Origin: CADCTM01 sp049671305
Lineage (GTDB): Bacteria; Cyanobacteriota; Cyanobacteriia; Cyanobacteriales; Coleofasciculaceae
Assembly: GCA_049671305.1 (NCBI GenBank)
Contig: JBATUR010000006.1
Span: 1-27,902 of the forward strand
Direction of reading: 5' to 3'
Length of the DNA stretch: 27,902 bases
Made by a program: the position numbers and the translations under genes. The notes below the pieces were generated by a model, which made no database searches, was not told the origin of the DNA, and saw nothing but the letters and a program-made list of their open reading frames with translations. The number at the start of each line of letters is the position of its first letter. Position 1 is the stretch's first letter. Below are positions 1-8,089 of the stretch, piece by piece.

Positions 1-207
1 GAGTTTAATGAAGATGGAACGATGAAAGATTCAGCTTATCGGGACAGAGTTGTTGATGTTATGGAAGAACTTTATAAGTTTACCATCCTCCTACGGGAGC
101 AAGTTGATTATCTAACTGATAGATATAGTGAGCGTAAAGAAAAAGCAGAAAAAGAGACTAGCAGATTAGCAGATAGTGTTATTAAGGTTAACCTTAGTCA
201 AATTTAG
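1..207 (+). CDS. C-terminal part of an unidentified protein (5' end outside window)
   Basis: The reading frame is open from base 1 and stops with TAG at 205-207, so at least 68 codons are present and the gene probably begins upstream of the window. An internal ATG at 22 could give a 61-residue protein, but no ribosome binding site precedes it. The peptide is highly charged and probably helical. Its second half is rich in Glu, Lys and Arg (RYSERKEKAEKETSRLA), which looks like a short coiled coil. I do not recognise a family and see no membrane segment or catalytic motif. It lies on the same strand as arsS but about 200 bases away, with a strong inverted repeat between them, so co-transcription is doubtful. 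Confidence 0.5.
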   Translation, partial: EFNEDGTMKDSAYRDRVVDVMEELYKFTILLREQVDYLTDRYSERKEKAEKETSRLADSVIKVNLSQI

Positions 208-275
208 CTATTTTTGCCAAAGCAGATCATTAATAGAGGTTTTTAGAAAGAAAAATCGCTCAGTCTAAGGTATAG

Positions 276-305
276 TATGGTAGGTAGAAGTTTCTACTTA
301 CCATA
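276..305. repeat. Near-perfect 14-bp inverted repeat upstream of arsS
   Basis: The arms TATGGTAGGTAGAA (276-289) and TTCTACTTACCATA (292-305) are complementary except for one position that can form a G-T pair, with two bases between them. The sequence ATTTTACT follows. It could be a terminator for the gene ending at 207, although the T run is short, or an operator for arsS, which starts 110 bases downstream. The repeat is seen directly; its role is inference. Confidence 0.6.
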
Positions 306-372
306 ATTTTACTGTGACTAATGAAATAGTATTTATTAAAATCTGATTGTTGCTCAAGGCTCAAAGTTTTCG

Positions 373-408
373 TTACCATAACTAAAGCGATGGTAATTTA
401 AGGAGGAG
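373..408 (+). promoter_or_regulatory. Leader of arsS: small inverted repeat plus strong Shine-Dalgarno
   Basis: TTACCAT (373-379) and ATGGTAA (390-396) form a perfect 7-bp inverted repeat. The same TTACCAT half-site occurs in the larger palindrome at 276-305. Right behind it, AGGAGGAG (401-408) is a near-ideal ribosome binding site 6 bases before the TTG start of arsS. This Shine-Dalgarno decides the arsS start, since no ATG lies nearby in frame. A hairpin so close to the ribosome binding site could affect translation, but nothing here proves it. Confidence 0.55.
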
Positions 409-414
409 AAGCTA

Positions 415-1425
415 TTGATTCAGCAACAAAGCAATGAAATAATTGAGGCAACGGTTACACCTTTTAAAAATAAACTAGAAGCCTCATTAACTAAAAACAA
501 AATCACTGTTTTACAAATTAATTTAGGAAAACGTTGTAATCTCGCTTGCACTCACTGTCATGTAGAAGCTAGTCCTAAACGCACAGAAGAACTTTCTATA
601 GAAGTTTGCAACCAGTTAATTGAGTTAGTTTATAAGTTTCCTCAAATCAAAATAGTTGACTTAACTGGCGGTGCACCGGAGATGAATTATGGTTTCAAAC
701 CTTTAGTAGAAGCAGCAAGAGAAACTGGCAAGCAAGTTATTGTTAGGTCAAACTTAACCATTTATTTTGAGCCTGGGTTTGAAGACATTCCGGAATATTT
801 TGCCAAGCATCAACTACGAGTAGTTGCTTCTTTGCCCTGCTATTTAGAAGATAATGTTGATAAGATGCGGGGACAAGGTGTTTATGATGCTTCAATTCGA
901 GCAATTCAATGGCTCAATCAATTGGGATATGGGAGAAACCCGAATTTAATTCTTGATTTTGTTTATAATCCTCCGCTACCGTTAACTGAAAATTTTTCCT
1001 TAACTCCAGACCAAATGAAGTTGGAACAGGATTATAAAAAGTTTCTCAAACAACATTTTGATATTGAATTTAATGGGTTGTTTACCATTACAAATCTGCC
1101 TGTAGGTAGAAGTAAGTTTCATTTGCAACGGACGAAATTATATGAACCCTATTTACAATTTTTGGAAGATAATTTTAATGCTGGTACAGTCGAGCATTTG
1201 ATGTGTCGTGATCAACTTTCAATTGACTATTTAGGAAATGTTTACGACTGTGACTTTAACCAAATGGAAAATCTCGCTGCTATATCTCGGACTGGAGAAA
1301 AATTAACAGTAAGCAAACTTTTAGAAGCGGAAAGTTTAGATGTAATTGAAGAAATTAGAACAGCATCTTTTTGTTATGGTTGCACAGCAGGTTGTGGTTC
1401 GAGTTGTGGCGGGGCATTAGTATAA
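415..1425 (+). CDS. arsS: Arsenosugar biosynthesis radical SAM protein ArsS
   Basis: This is a 336-residue radical SAM enzyme. The [4Fe-4S]-binding CxxxCxxC motif is at residues 42-49 (KRCNLACTHCHVEASP), followed by the SAM-contacting LTGGAPEMN. The C-terminus is cysteine-rich (FCYGCTAGCGSSCGG), as in the DUF3641 region of this family, and probably binds a further iron-sulfur cluster. ArsS proteins are assigned to adding the 5'-deoxyadenosyl group of SAM to methylated arsenic on the way to arsenosugars; they act in the cytoplasm after the methyltransferase ArsM. The start is TTG at 415, supported by AGGAGGAG at 401-408. A TVP38/TMEM64 gene follows after about 75 bases on the same strand. No arsM is in the window: the methyltransferase at 8090 is of another type. 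The family call is firm; the substrate rests on family knowledge. Confidence 0.92.
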   Translation: MIQQQSNEIIEATVTPFKNKLEASLTKNKITVLQINLGKRCNLACTHCHVEASPKRTEELSIEVCNQLIELVYKFPQIKIVDLTGGAPEMNYGFKPLVEAARETGKQVIVRSNLTIYFEPGFEDIPEYFAKHQLRVVASLPCYLEDNVDKMRGQGVYDASIRAIQWLNQLGYGRNPNLILDFVYNPPLPLTENFSLTPDQMKLEQDYKKFLKQHFDIEFNGLFTITNLPVGRSKFHLQRTKLYEPYLQFLEDNFNAGTVEHLMCRDQLSIDYLGNVYDCDFNQMENLAAISRTGEKLTVSKLLEAESLDVIEEIRTASFCYGCTAGCGSSCGGALV

Positions 1426-1500
1426 AATTTAATCACTGTTTTCAATTATTCAAATAATTGTTAGAGTGCCAGAAAATAGAGATAAACAAGCTCTTAATTG

Positions 1501-2172
1501 ATGAAGCTGAATAAACTACTGAAAAATCCAAAATTTTGGTTGGCGAGTGCAATTTTAGGTTTATTACTGTTGTGCTGGTTAACTCCTTTAAGGATGTTAT
1601 TTGTTCAAAAGTTTTTGGAACAGCAGTTACAACAATTAGGCAACTGGGCAATCTGTTTGTTTGTGATCGTTTACACCCTAGCAACGGTTGTGGGCGTTCC
1701 TGGCACGGTTTTGACCATTGCCGGGGGTGCAGTCTTTGGCGTAGTTTGGGGAACGTTCTGGTCGGTTTTCGGGGCAACTCTGGGGGCAATAGGCGCGTTT
1801 TGGGTAGCGCGTTACTTGTTGCGAGATTTGGCAGAAAAATGGTTTGGGCGTCACAAATATTTGCAACAGTTTAATGAAGCAGTACGAGATAAACCTTTAA
1901 ATTTTGTATTAGCAGTTCGTTTTGCGCCAATTTGTCCGTTTAATTTAGTTAATTTTTTGTTTGGTTTAACACCGATAAGCAGCGTAGATTATGCAATTGG
2001 CACGTTTTTTGGCATAATTCCAGGGACTTTGGCTTATACATGGTTAGGATTAGCAGGGAAGACAGCTTTAGGAGGAGGCGATCACTTGGCTTTTTTCTTA
2101 GCATTAGGTTTTCTTACCTTACTTTCAGTATTGCCCATTTTGGCAAGAAAAATTAAAGGAGCAAGAAGTTAG
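1501..2172 (+). CDS. TVP38/TMEM64 family membrane protein
   Basis: An integral inner-membrane protein of about 223 residues (SNARE-associated/DedA-like superfamily) with roughly five or six hydrophobic segments: residues 13-32, 48-70, 74-100, 135-155, 160-185 and 195-215. Two family marks are visible: the glycine-rich stretch GVPGTVLTIAGGAVFG, and the re-entrant motif FAPICPFNLVNFLFGL containing the conserved Pro-Asn pairs. The length is normal for the family. In related proteins the biochemical role is unsettled; lipid scrambling or transport has been proposed. The ATG at 1501 is preceded directly by TTG (1498), which could extend the protein by one residue, and no Shine-Dalgarno is evident. 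It follows arsS closely on the same strand, so a shared transcript and a role in handling arsenic compounds are plausible but inferred. Confidence 0.88.
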   Translation: MKLNKLLKNPKFWLASAILGLLLLCWLTPLRMLFVQKFLEQQLQQLGNWAICLFVIVYTLATVVGVPGTVLTIAGGAVFGVVWGTFWSVFGATLGAIGAFWVARYLLRDLAEKWFGRHKYLQQFNEAVRDKPLNFVLAVRFAPICPFNLVNFLFGLTPISSVDYAIGTFFGIIPGTLAYTWLGLAGKTALGGGDHLAFFLALGFLTLLSVLPILARKIKGARS

Positions 2173-2244
2173 TAAAATAAAGTCAAGCCTCCCAAATTAA
2201 AATCCTCTAGATTTACTCACATTTTCTTTTTTAGGTTAAAACTA

Positions 2245-2703
2245 ATGAGTTTAAAAGACCGCATTTCGGAAGATATCAAAACAGCAATGAAAGCCAAAGA
2301 CAAACTCCGTTTGGAAACAGTACGGAGTATCAAAAAATTTATTTTAGAAAAAGAAGTAAGCTTACGTCCCCAAGGGCAAGAAAGTCTCACAGAAACTCAA
2401 GAAATTGAAGTCTTAGCCCAACAAGCAAAACAACGTCGCGACTCAATTGAACAATATCGTAAGGCAGGGCGCGATGATTTAGCTGATAAAGAAGCCCAAG
2501 AGTTAGCAATTATTGAAGAATACCTACCTAAACAACTTTCTGATCAAGAAATTGAGGCAGTTATTGATGAAATTATTAGCAAAACTGGTGCTACTGCGGC
2601 TAAAGATATGGGTAAAGTCATGGGACCCGTTATGCAACAATTGAAAGGTCGAGCTGATGGACAGAAAATTCAGGCATTAGTCAAGGCAAAACTCAACAAT
2701 TAA
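2245..2703 (+). CDS. GatB/YqeY domain-containing protein
   Basis: The 152-residue protein matches the free-standing YqeY family over its full length. It starts with SLKDRISEDIKTAMKAKDK, carries the RRDSIEQYRKAGRDDLADKE block, then EYLPKQLSDQEIEAVIDE, and ends with the KDMGKVMGPVMQQLKGRADG motif close to the C-terminus. In GatB, the amidotransferase subunit that makes Gln-tRNA, this domain binds tRNA. The function of the stand-alone protein is not well defined. It is soluble and cytoplasmic, all helical. The ATG at 2245 gives the family's usual length. It is 72 bases downstream of the TVP38 gene and convergent with the GGDEF-EAL gene. Housekeeping is likely, with no obvious link to its neighbours. 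Confidence 0.93.
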   Translation: MSLKDRISEDIKTAMKAKDKLRLETVRSIKKFILEKEVSLRPQGQESLTETQEIEVLAQQAKQRRDSIEQYRKAGRDDLADKEAQELAIIEEYLPKQLSDQEIEAVIDEIISKTGATAAKDMGKVMGPVMQQLKGRADGQKIQALVKAKLNN

Positions 2704-2707
2704 AAGA

Positions 2708-2726
2708 TTGGTATCCAAGTTTTTTT
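2708..2726 (+). terminator. Possible weak intrinsic terminator after the YqeY gene
   Basis: TTGG-TAT-CCAA (2708-2718) is followed by G and seven T residues (2720-2726), just after the stop codon of the YqeY gene. The stem has only four pairs, so it would be weak. Its place between convergent genes fits a terminator. Confidence 0.35.
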
Positions 2727-2787
2727 GTGACTGCAAATCTTCACTCTTTGATTATACTTTTGCTAATCCAGCTCTCAAATCCTAACT

Positions 2788-5700
2788 CTAACTTCTACCT
2801 CGCTGCTTTAATTCTTTCATCAGCAATGCTCCTGCAGCCTCACTATCAACAGGCTTAGAAAAGAAATATCCTTGCCCATATTCGCATTGTAAGGCAATTA
2901 AAGGTGATACTTGTTCAGAAACTTCAATTCCTTCAGCAACAACGTCCATACTCAAAGTTTGAGCAAGGGTAACAATTGCCTGAACAATCTCTGAATTTTC
3001 CCCAAGTGCTCCAATTCGGCTCACAAAAGATCTGTCAATTTTTAATGTACTAATAGGAAAGTGCTGGAGACGGCTTAAGGATGAATAACCTGTGCCAAAA
3101 TCATCAATGCAAAGATGAATTTTTCTTTTTCTTAGATCTAAAAGTATCTCTTTTACCAAGTCCGGGTTATCCATAACTACGCTTTCGGTAATCTCTATTT
3201 TAAGACTACCAATTGCAATTCCAGTCTTGATTAAAACTTCGTCAATTTGATCAAGCAAATTAGGTTGAGTAAACTGTTTACAAGACAAATTAACATTCAT
3301 TGCTAATGGTTTAGAAGCAGGAAATTGCTCTTGCCATGCTCTCAATTGGTAACAAGCTTCCCACAAAGTCCACCAACCGATTGGAGTAATTAATCCTGTT
3401 TCTTCTGCTATTGGAATAAACTCAGTAGGAGAAACTAAACCTCGTTGTGGATGTTGCCAACGGATTAAAGCTTCAAAACCCGTAATTCTACCCGTATAAA
3501 GTGAGACAATCGGTTGATAAAAAACCTTAAACTCCTGCCGAACAATTGCCCGTCGTAAGTCCGTTTCCATCTGTAAGCGATCAATCGATTGACCATGCAT
3601 TATTGCATCAAATACTTCATAACAAGCTTTACCTTTTGCTTTAGCGCTATGCATTGCAGCATCAGCATCTCTCAACAAATCTTCTGGTTGAATGATGCTA
3701 TCTTGTCCAGCTTTTTTGTCGTTATGCTTGGTATTTAAGGCAATACCAATACTGAGGGTCATAAACAGTTCGCAACCATCAAGATAAAATGGTGAACTTA
3801 AAGTTTCATTAATTTCCTCAGCAAGTCTAGTTGCATCACTGAGATCCTGAATACCTTCAATAAGGAGTGCAAATTCATCTCCTCCTAAACGTGCTACTGT
3901 GTCAGTTGGACGTAGACAACTTTGGAGACGACGAGCAAAACATTGAAGTAATTGATCGCCTATTTTATTGCCAAGACTATCATTAACTAGCTTAAAACGA
4001 TTGAGATTAATAAATAGCACAGCAAACTGATGAGGCTGACTACGGCTGTTATTTTTACGGTTTAGTTTGGCACGTCTAAATGCTTGCCGTAACCGATCCA
4101 TAAATAAAGCTCGGTTAGATAATCCTGTTAATTGATCGTAGAAAGCATTATGAATTAATTGTTCTTCGGCAAGTTTACGTTCAGTAATATCAAAAGCGTA
4201 GATTCGTAGGCACTCAACTTCTGATACATAGTGCAGTACTTGCTCGTAATAAACCTCACCAATTTTCACCTCTCGCCTTAGAGAACCTTTGCGCTGTAGT
4301 GCTGTTGCCATTGCCGGCACTCGACTTAAAAACGGATGTTTTTCTCCCATATCCTGTAACTCTGGAAATAAACGCATCGCTTCAGGATTAAGATAACGAA
4401 CCTTACCTTTTAAGTCGGTTTCAACAATAGGACTAGGACTTAATAGAGCAATTGAAGCAAGTCTGGCACTTTCTTTTTCTGACAACCGACGTTGTGTAAT
4501 ATCAATTCCAACGCTAAACAAAAAATCCAGTTTGTCACTTTTATTAAAAACTGCCCAATGACGCCACTCAACTAATAATTCTCTAGCGTCTTTAGTTATA
4601 ATATGGTTTTCATTTATAGTTGGTTCTTTGAGCTTGATAAGTTGTTCTGAAACAACTTTAAGTGATTCCTGTTCAGATTCTGGAATAAACTTCGAGCAAT
4701 AATCTGTACCAACAACTTCATCTAAAGTATATTCTAAAGCATTAAGAAGACCTTGATTCATCATAATTGTTTTGCCTTCAGCATCAAGAGCTACAAAAAA
4801 TGCTGAACTAGTTTCAATCAAAGTTTTACTAAAATCTCGTTCCTGACGTAGTTGTTCCTCCAACTGTTTCCGCTGAATAATTAAACCTAATTGCCTCGCT
4901 ACAGCGCTAACAAGTTCTACCCAACGTTTATCTGTTGTGCGAGATTGGCTAAAGAAAAAAGTAAGAATAGCTAAAACACGCTTATTACTCGCTTGAATTG
5001 GGTTTTTAGTGATTGAGTCAACAGTTTCGGATTGTTGGCTCACATCAGCTAATGTAGATTTTGTAAGCATGGTGGGATTAAGATAATTAGCGCTAGTTTG
5101 CTCTAAAATACCAGAAGTATTGTAGGGGCAAGGCTCTTTACTAGCAACACTTTCGTTAATTAAAATTGGCACAGCAAATCCTGCTTTCATTCCGGCTTCT
5201 TGTGCCTGTGTACGAACTATAAAAGCGCCTGTTTGAGTTGAGATATCTTCAATCCATTCTGGTTCTTGTGATATCCATACTCGCCCTGGTAAGCCTACAT
5301 TTGGAGAAAGTTTTAGCTTCTTACTTTCTCGTCTAAATGACTCTGTTGCGGCGTCGCCATACCAAGCAGGACTACATTCCAAAGTTTGCTCACCAGGCAA
5401 CCAAGCTTCACCATACTCCCAATTAGTAAGTTCACAAACTAAACGAAGTGTGACAGAAAGTGCTGCAAAAAAATCAGGAGATTGGCTAATATTTTGAGTG
5501 AGTAATTGCAACAAATTAAGCTCTTCTGATTTTCGCTCACTGCCCTCTATTTCGCTTTCTAATTGTTCCTTGTTTCTCTGTAAAGCAGCCGTTTTCTCAT
5601 TAAGATTTCGTTCTAGTTCTTCCTTAAGTTTGTAAAATGCACTTGCATCTAATGGGGCAGCTTTTGGTGTATTTGTTGGGTTCGGGTCTAAAGGCTGCGA

Positions 5701-5919
5701 CACAGACAGGATGGGAATTTTTGGTATTATTTTATTAGTATCATTAGGATGGAAGATGCGGCGTTTTTTTAGGCGCAAAAAATAGAAAACTGATAGAATC
5801 ACGAAGCCTAAAGTGATAGCTTTTATTAAGTCAGCTAGTGAATTATTAAGAGATAACATTGTCCAGGTAGTCATTAGATGAGTCGCATTACTCGCAAACG
5901 TGAAAACGTTAAAGAGCAT
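2788..5919 (-). CDS. Membrane-anchored GAF-PAS-PAS-GGDEF-EAL c-di-GMP signalling protein
   Basis: A 1043-residue signalling protein. A transmembrane segment (about residues 29-48) is followed by a coiled coil (95-135), a GAF domain (about 150-350) with a low-complexity insertion near 255-310, two PAS domains (about 365-480 and 485-590), a GGDEF domain (590-770) and an EAL domain (785-1035). The GGDEF signature is intact (RLGGDEF, 677-683), but the usual metal-binding D-x-D of FxDxDxFK is replaced by Asn at both places (FINLNRFK). The EAL domain keeps its key residues: EALIRW (816), NVNLS, EITES, DDFGTG (939), LKID and EGIE. It therefore looks like a c-di-GMP phosphodiesterase whose GGDEF part may only bind GTP or scaffold. 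The sensed signal cannot be read. It stands alone, with no partner gene beside it. Confidence 0.9.
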   Translation of the reverse strand: MLFNVFTFASNATHLMTTWTMLSLNNSLADLIKAITLGFVILSVFYFLRLKKRRIFHPNDTNKIIPKIPILSVSQPLDPNPTNTPKAAPLDASAFYKLKEELERNLNEKTAALQRNKEQLESEIEGSERKSEELNLLQLLTQNISQSPDFFAALSVTLRLVCELTNWEYGEAWLPGEQTLECSPAWYGDAATESFRRESKKLKLSPNVGLPGRVWISQEPEWIEDISTQTGAFIVRTQAQEAGMKAGFAVPILINESVASKEPCPYNTSGILEQTSANYLNPTMLTKSTLADVSQQSETVDSITKNPIQASNKRVLAILTFFFSQSRTTDKRWVELVSAVARQLGLIIQRKQLEEQLRQERDFSKTLIETSSAFFVALDAEGKTIMMNQGLLNALEYTLDEVVGTDYCSKFIPESEQESLKVVSEQLIKLKEPTINENHIITKDARELLVEWRHWAVFNKSDKLDFLFSVGIDITQRRLSEKESARLASIALLSPSPIVETDLKGKVRYLNPEAMRLFPELQDMGEKHPFLSRVPAMATALQRKGSLRREVKIGEVYYEQVLHYVSEVECLRIYAFDITERKLAEEQLIHNAFYDQLTGLSNRALFMDRLRQAFRRAKLNRKNNSRSQPHQFAVLFINLNRFKLVNDSLGNKIGDQLLQCFARRLQSCLRPTDTVARLGGDEFALLIEGIQDLSDATRLAEEINETLSSPFYLDGCELFMTLSIGIALNTKHNDKKAGQDSIIQPEDLLRDADAAMHSAKAKGKACYEVFDAIMHGQSIDRLQMETDLRRAIVRQEFKVFYQPIVSLYTGRITGFEALIRWQHPQRGLVSPTEFIPIAEETGLITPIGWWTLWEACYQLRAWQEQFPASKPLAMNVNLSCKQFTQPNLLDQIDEVLIKTGIAIGSLKIEITESVVMDNPDLVKEILLDLRKRKIHLCIDDFGTGYSSLSRLQHFPISTLKIDRSFVSRIGALGENSEIVQAIVTLAQTLSMDVVAEGIEVSEQVSPLIALQCEYGQGYFFSKPVDSEAAGALLMKELKQRGRS

Positions 5920-6623
5920 AAAATTTCCTAAAGAAAAAGTTGAAACATCTGCTGGAATATGAAATAAACCAGCAGCCTTAAAATTGAGTAATCACTAAAA
6001 CAAAATTGCTACTTGACTTGTCATCAGCTTTAGGTTACATCCCTAAAAATGCTTGTCAAGCATCAGCAAGTCATTGAAATACAAAGGTTTGAAACTTGAC
6101 AACATAACTATTTTTATCTAGCCAGATAATGAGCCTTACCCTGAATGTCAGTCGATTATGTTAAGGCTGATTTTCTATCTTATACCGAGGGGAAATGTCA
6201 TGCACTTTACACTTCCGGAGATGCTTGAAACGTCATAACCGCCCTACTCAAATTGCTTAGATGCCAGAAATTGTATCTTATAGATGTCTTACTCCAGATG
6301 CCTTCCCTGACTTACAAGATGTAGTTTTATTTCGTTGAAAAAAACTCCGGTTTAGTGGGGACGGTTTTCTATTTGATTAGCACCCTAATTTCATTTCAAG
6401 TTGTGGATCACTAATATCTTAGCCTCCTCCGTAAGAATACGGCTATGCTTTAGGGTAAGTAAATACCTAACTTCGTTTTTTCTTTTAGCAATTATTAAAT
6501 TTATCGACAAATTTAGATAAAGTAAAACATCTAGCTTACTACAACCTTAGATTAGTTTCAAAGTACCAATTGATAGACTATTTATTATATCTATATAATG
6601 ACAGTATTAAATATTACTTGAAT
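5920..6623. other. About 700 bp without a convincing gene
   Basis: This stretch separates the start of the GGDEF-EAL gene from the end of rtcB, both on the minus strand. It must contain the promoter of the former. I see only tiny ORFs; the longest notable one is 26 codons at 6261-6338, beginning MPEIVSYRCLTPDAFPDL, without a ribosome binding site. There is a 15-bp palindrome ATGCTTGTCAAGCAT (6049-6063) and a small hairpin CCGTA-AGAA-TACGG near 6430. No tRNA, CRISPR repeat or insertion-sequence end was recognised. A small RNA cannot be excluded. Confidence 0.5.
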
Positions 6624-6662
6624 AAAAAAAGCCTAGCTATAACGCAGTCGTACAGCTAGACT
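6624..6662 (-). terminator. rtcB: Intrinsic terminator of rtcB
   Basis: Read on the minus strand, AGTCTAGCT (6662-6654) pairs with AGCTAGGCT (6638-6630) across a 15-base loop, with one G-T pair, and is followed at once by a run of T residues (6630-6624). It lies 27 bases past the rtcB stop codon, which is the textbook layout. Confidence 0.8.
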
Positions 6663-6688
6663 CTATAACAATCACACAAGAGAAAACA

Positions 6689-7870
6689 TCAACCCTTGAC
6701 GCAAACAACCTGCTTTAAGGTTGCCACCACTTCAACGAGATCAGACTGGTTCTTCATTACTTCTTCAATTGGCTTATAAGCGCCAGGAATTTCATCTAAA
6801 ACACCTTGATCTTTGCGGCATTCAACACCCTCAGTTTGCTGAATTAAGTCATCAAGAGAATAGTGTTTCTTTGCCTTAGTTCTAGACATCAATCGTCCTG
6901 CACCATGACTACAAGAACAATAGCTATCATGATTACCTTTTCCTTTGACAATAAAGGATTTTGCCCCCATTGAACCAGGAATAATGCCATAATCATTTTC
7001 TCTTGCTCGGACTGCACCTTTACGAGTTACATACACTTCTTCGTCAAAATGTACTTCTTTTTCTGCGTAATTGTGATGGCAATTTACTGATAGCAACGGT
7101 TTAGTTGATTTGCCGCCAGCTAGATGCTTTTCAACAACATTTTTAAAACGATTCATCATCACTTCCCGATTCACAAAAGCATATTTTTGTGCCCATTGTA
7201 AATCGCGCCAGTAGGCATGAAATTTAGGCGAATGCACTACAAAATAAGCTAAATCTGGGTCGGGTAAATAAGTATTAGACATCTTTGCCAAGTCTTTGGC
7301 AGTGCTAATATGACATTGCGCCAAGACGTTGCCAATATTACGTGAACCAGAGTGTAACATCAGCCAAACTTGGTTTTCTGCATCTACACAAACTTCTAGG
7401 AAGTGATTACCTCCACCAAGAGAACCCATCTGTCTCATCGCCTTACCTTGCAAGTCTCGCACCCCTTGATGCAGTTCCTTAAAATCTGCCCAACCTTGCC
7501 AGTTGGTTACGGTTTTTTCAACATCTTTGTTTTCATTAAATCCGACTGGGATAGATGCTTCTAGATCCATGCGGATTTTCTTGAGTTTGCCTTCTAATTG
7601 TTCGGCAGAAAATGGTGTTTTAATTGCATTCATACCGCAACCGATATCAACACCAACTGCTGCTGGAATAATCGCATCTTTGGTTGCCACAACAGAACCA
7701 ACTAAGGCACCTTTACCTAAGTGAACATCCGGCATTAAGGCGACGTGCTTGAAGACAAATGGCAAAGAGGCAACGTTTTTTGCCATCTTAGTTTCTTCTG
7801 AACTTAGTTGATGATTTGCCCAAGAAAGTACAGGTAAAGGTGTGGTGAGTTTTAATTTTTCGTATGGCAT
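6689..7870 (-). CDS. rtcB: RNA-splicing ligase RtcB
   Basis: The 393-residue protein covers the full RtcB fold and is close in length to the bacterial enzymes of about 400 residues. RtcB joins a 2',3'-cyclic phosphate or 3'-phosphate RNA end to a 5'-OH end, using GTP and manganese. The metal-site and active-site motifs are all present: VDIGCG (residues 74-79), GGGNHF (152-157), LHSGSRN (172-178), SVNCHHNYAEKE (261-272), and the SHGAGR motif whose histidine (about residue 322) is the one guanylylated in characterised RtcB. The ATG at 7870 is the natural start. No rtcA or rtcR is beside it and archease is absent from the window, so it appears to be monocistronic. Its role is RNA repair or tRNA healing by analogy. 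Confidence 0.95.
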   Translation of the reverse strand: MPYEKLKLTTPLPVLSWANHQLSSEETKMAKNVASLPFVFKHVALMPDVHLGKGALVGSVVATKDAIIPAAVGVDIGCGMNAIKTPFSAEQLEGKLKKIRMDLEASIPVGFNENKDVEKTVTNWQGWADFKELHQGVRDLQGKAMRQMGSLGGGNHFLEVCVDAENQVWLMLHSGSRNIGNVLAQCHISTAKDLAKMSNTYLPDPDLAYFVVHSPKFHAYWRDLQWAQKYAFVNREVMMNRFKNVVEKHLAGGKSTKPLLSVNCHHNYAEKEVHFDEEVYVTRKGAVRARENDYGIIPGSMGAKSFIVKGKGNHDSYCSCSHGAGRLMSRTKAKKHYSLDDLIQQTEGVECRKDQGVLDEIPGAYKPIEEVMKNQSDLVEVVATLKQVVCVKG

Positions 7871-8089
7871 AAACGTTTGCCTTTATTGATAGTTTTAATA
7901 TAGACAATAGGATAACTTTTTAAGGTTATCAGCAGCAATTATTGGACATTTCCTAAGCTTACTATGATTATACTACATAAATACTACAAACGCCCACTAA
8001 AATTTGAGATGGTTTCCCAACAGACCAAAAAAGCTGATTAATCAAAAACTATCTTAAAATTTGTAAAGAGGGTATCTTAAATTTGCCCT

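Noticed and set aside
1442..1874. Several ORFs overlapping the start of the TVP38 gene
   Set aside because: Out-of-frame readings of a gene with strong family motifs; Pro/Arg/Cys-rich nonsense-like composition.
5940..6620. Possible insertion-sequence remnant or CRISPR-like region
   Set aside because: No transposase fragments, terminal inverted repeats with target duplication or regularly spaced repeats could be found; only short palindromes.
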